The notes under the pieces were generated by a model that did not search any database, was not told where the DNA came from, and worked only from the letters and a program-made list of their open reading frames with translations. DNA of 15,781 nt. Source: JAAYKM01 sp964411235. GTDB taxonomy: Bacteria > Desulfobacterota > Syntrophia > Syntrophales > JAAYKM01. Location: positions 1-15,781 of the forward strand of contig CAYPKE010000049.1 of NCBI GenBank assembly GCA_964411235.1, in the 5' to 3' direction. Below are positions 15,066-15,781 of the stretch, in pieces. Numbering within the stretch: position 1 is the first letter of the stretch; each line of letters opens with the position of its first letter. The translations under genes and the position numbers were made by a program.

Positions 15066-15746
15066 ATGTTGACAAGAATCGATGATTTTTTTTCGTACCT
15101 CAAGGCCGATGACAGTGACCGCACTTTGGGCAAACAAATGGCTGAATTGTACGGCAAAAAAGCGCAGGGCATGACAGACACTAATGACTATGAAGCCCTG
15201 GCAGCAATTGCAATGTACTACAAACCTAGACGTATATTCGAAATCGGGACCTACCATGGTCTTACGTCTGACTTTTTTCTATCCATTCTCCCACAATCTG
15301 AAGTCGTATCGATTGCATATATAAACACTCGCTGGAGGCTTTTCGGACGCTTCTTCAATAACTCCGAATTGACACGGAAAGAAATCGGAGCGGAGGTTTC
15401 TGCGGACAGACGATCCCGATTTACGCAATTATATGGCGATTCACATAAACTTAAGAGCGAGTCATTTGTAGAAAAATATGGACGTTTCGATCTTGTTTTT
15501 ATTGATGGCGATCATTCTCGCGAAGGCGTGGCTCAAGACACAGAACTTGTAAACAAGATCATTTCATCATCGGGAATAATCTGCTGGCATGATGCAAACC
15601 CGAAGCCGAAGTATAGGGGCGTAAGGCAATTTCTTGAAGAAGATCTCTCTTTGTCTGCCATTGCAACCAGGGATAATTATATTGGGGGAATCGCTGTTTG
15701 GAGTAAAGAGATTGAAGACGGGCTTAATTATTACTCCGGCAATTAA
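15066..15746 (+). CDS. Class I SAM-dependent methyltransferase (Methyltransf_24 type)
   Basis: The predicted product has 226 residues and is probably cytoplasmic. The SAM-binding motif I is FEIGTYHGLTS (58-68). The second acidic block is FDLVFIDGDHSREGV (141-155), where D147 and the D149-H150 pair fit the DGDH signature of Methyltransf_24 proteins, and CWHDANP (173-179) follows. Members are often found with polysaccharide or surface-glycan genes, but the acceptor here is unknown. An AGGAG site at 15051-15055 precedes the ATG by ten bases. The gene is intact to its TAA at 15744-15746. It is AT-richer than the left part of the window, like the membrane protein before it. Confidence 0.85.
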   Translation: MLTRIDDFFSYLKADDSDRTLGKQMAELYGKKAQGMTDTNDYEALAAIAMYYKPRRIFEIGTYHGLTSDFFLSILPQSEVVSIAYINTRWRLFGRFFNNSELTRKEIGAEVSADRRSRFTQLYGDSHKLKSESFVEKYGRFDLVFIDGDHSREGVAQDTELVNKIISSSGIICWHDANPKPKYRGVRQFLEEDLSLSAIATRDNYIGGIAVWSKEIEDGLNYYSGN

Positions 15747-15781
15747 ACATCTGAATTATGGTTATGCGGCATAGGCGACTT

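Noticed and set aside
14209..15781. Insertion sequence or prophage end
   Set aside because: No transposase, integrase, terminal inverted repeat or target duplication could be found, although the composition shift remains.

Overview
The window looks like a chromosomal segment of a Gram-negative bacterium, most plausibly a deltaproteobacterium (Desulfobacterota, perhaps Syntrophales-like). The reasons are a compact yebC-ruvC-ruvA-ruvB cluster, LpxC (lipid A synthesis, hence an outer membrane), a DUF4390 lipoprotein next to an NtrY/NtrX-type sigma-54 two-component system, and an overall GC-rich coding style. The placement is inferred from gene content and protein style, not from a database search. 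A run of ten Ns at 4376-4385 marks a scaffold join, so this is a draft genome or MAG.

Layout. (1) 1-469: the 3' end of a 23S rRNA gene, a 5S rRNA gene and a strong intrinsic terminator. (2) 472-3699: a possible promoter, then yebC, a structured 184-bp gap, and ruvC-ruvA-ruvB (Holliday-junction resolvasome), closed by a weak terminator. (3) 3791-4333: queH (queuosine synthesis), followed by a non-coding stretch with the assembly gap. (4) 4663-10002: lpxC, a DUF4390 lipoprotein gene, an NtrY-like membrane histidine kinase (TTG start, overlapping the lipoprotein gene) and an NtrX-like sigma-54 activator, all in one direction. (5) 10113-11135 on the minus strand: a flippase-like (UPF0104/MprF-N-terminal type) membrane protein. 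(6) 11338-14208: an exported 607-aa protein with an apparent helical-toroid (six-hairpin glycosidase-like) domain, then an AEC-family transporter. (7) 14209-15781: a visibly AT-richer end with a 357-bp stretch lacking a convincing gene, a small two-helix membrane protein of unknown function and a Methyltransf_24-type methyltransferase.

How the parts may work together. YebC and RuvABC are housekeeping genes downstream of an rRNA operon. Placing lpxC, the DUF4390 lipoprotein and NtrYX together suggests an envelope-sensing unit beside the first committed step of lipid A synthesis. The flippase-like protein and the exported toroid protein are divergently transcribed from a 200-bp region with three small inverted repeats. 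The right end looks like accessory DNA with possible surface-modification genes.

No clearly new defence, CRISPR or mobile system is visible. The less-explained items are competing RNA hairpins before ruvC, a possible three-way-junction RNA between lpxC and the DUF4390 gene, the exported toroid protein with an unassigned N-terminal domain, and the AT-rich right end.
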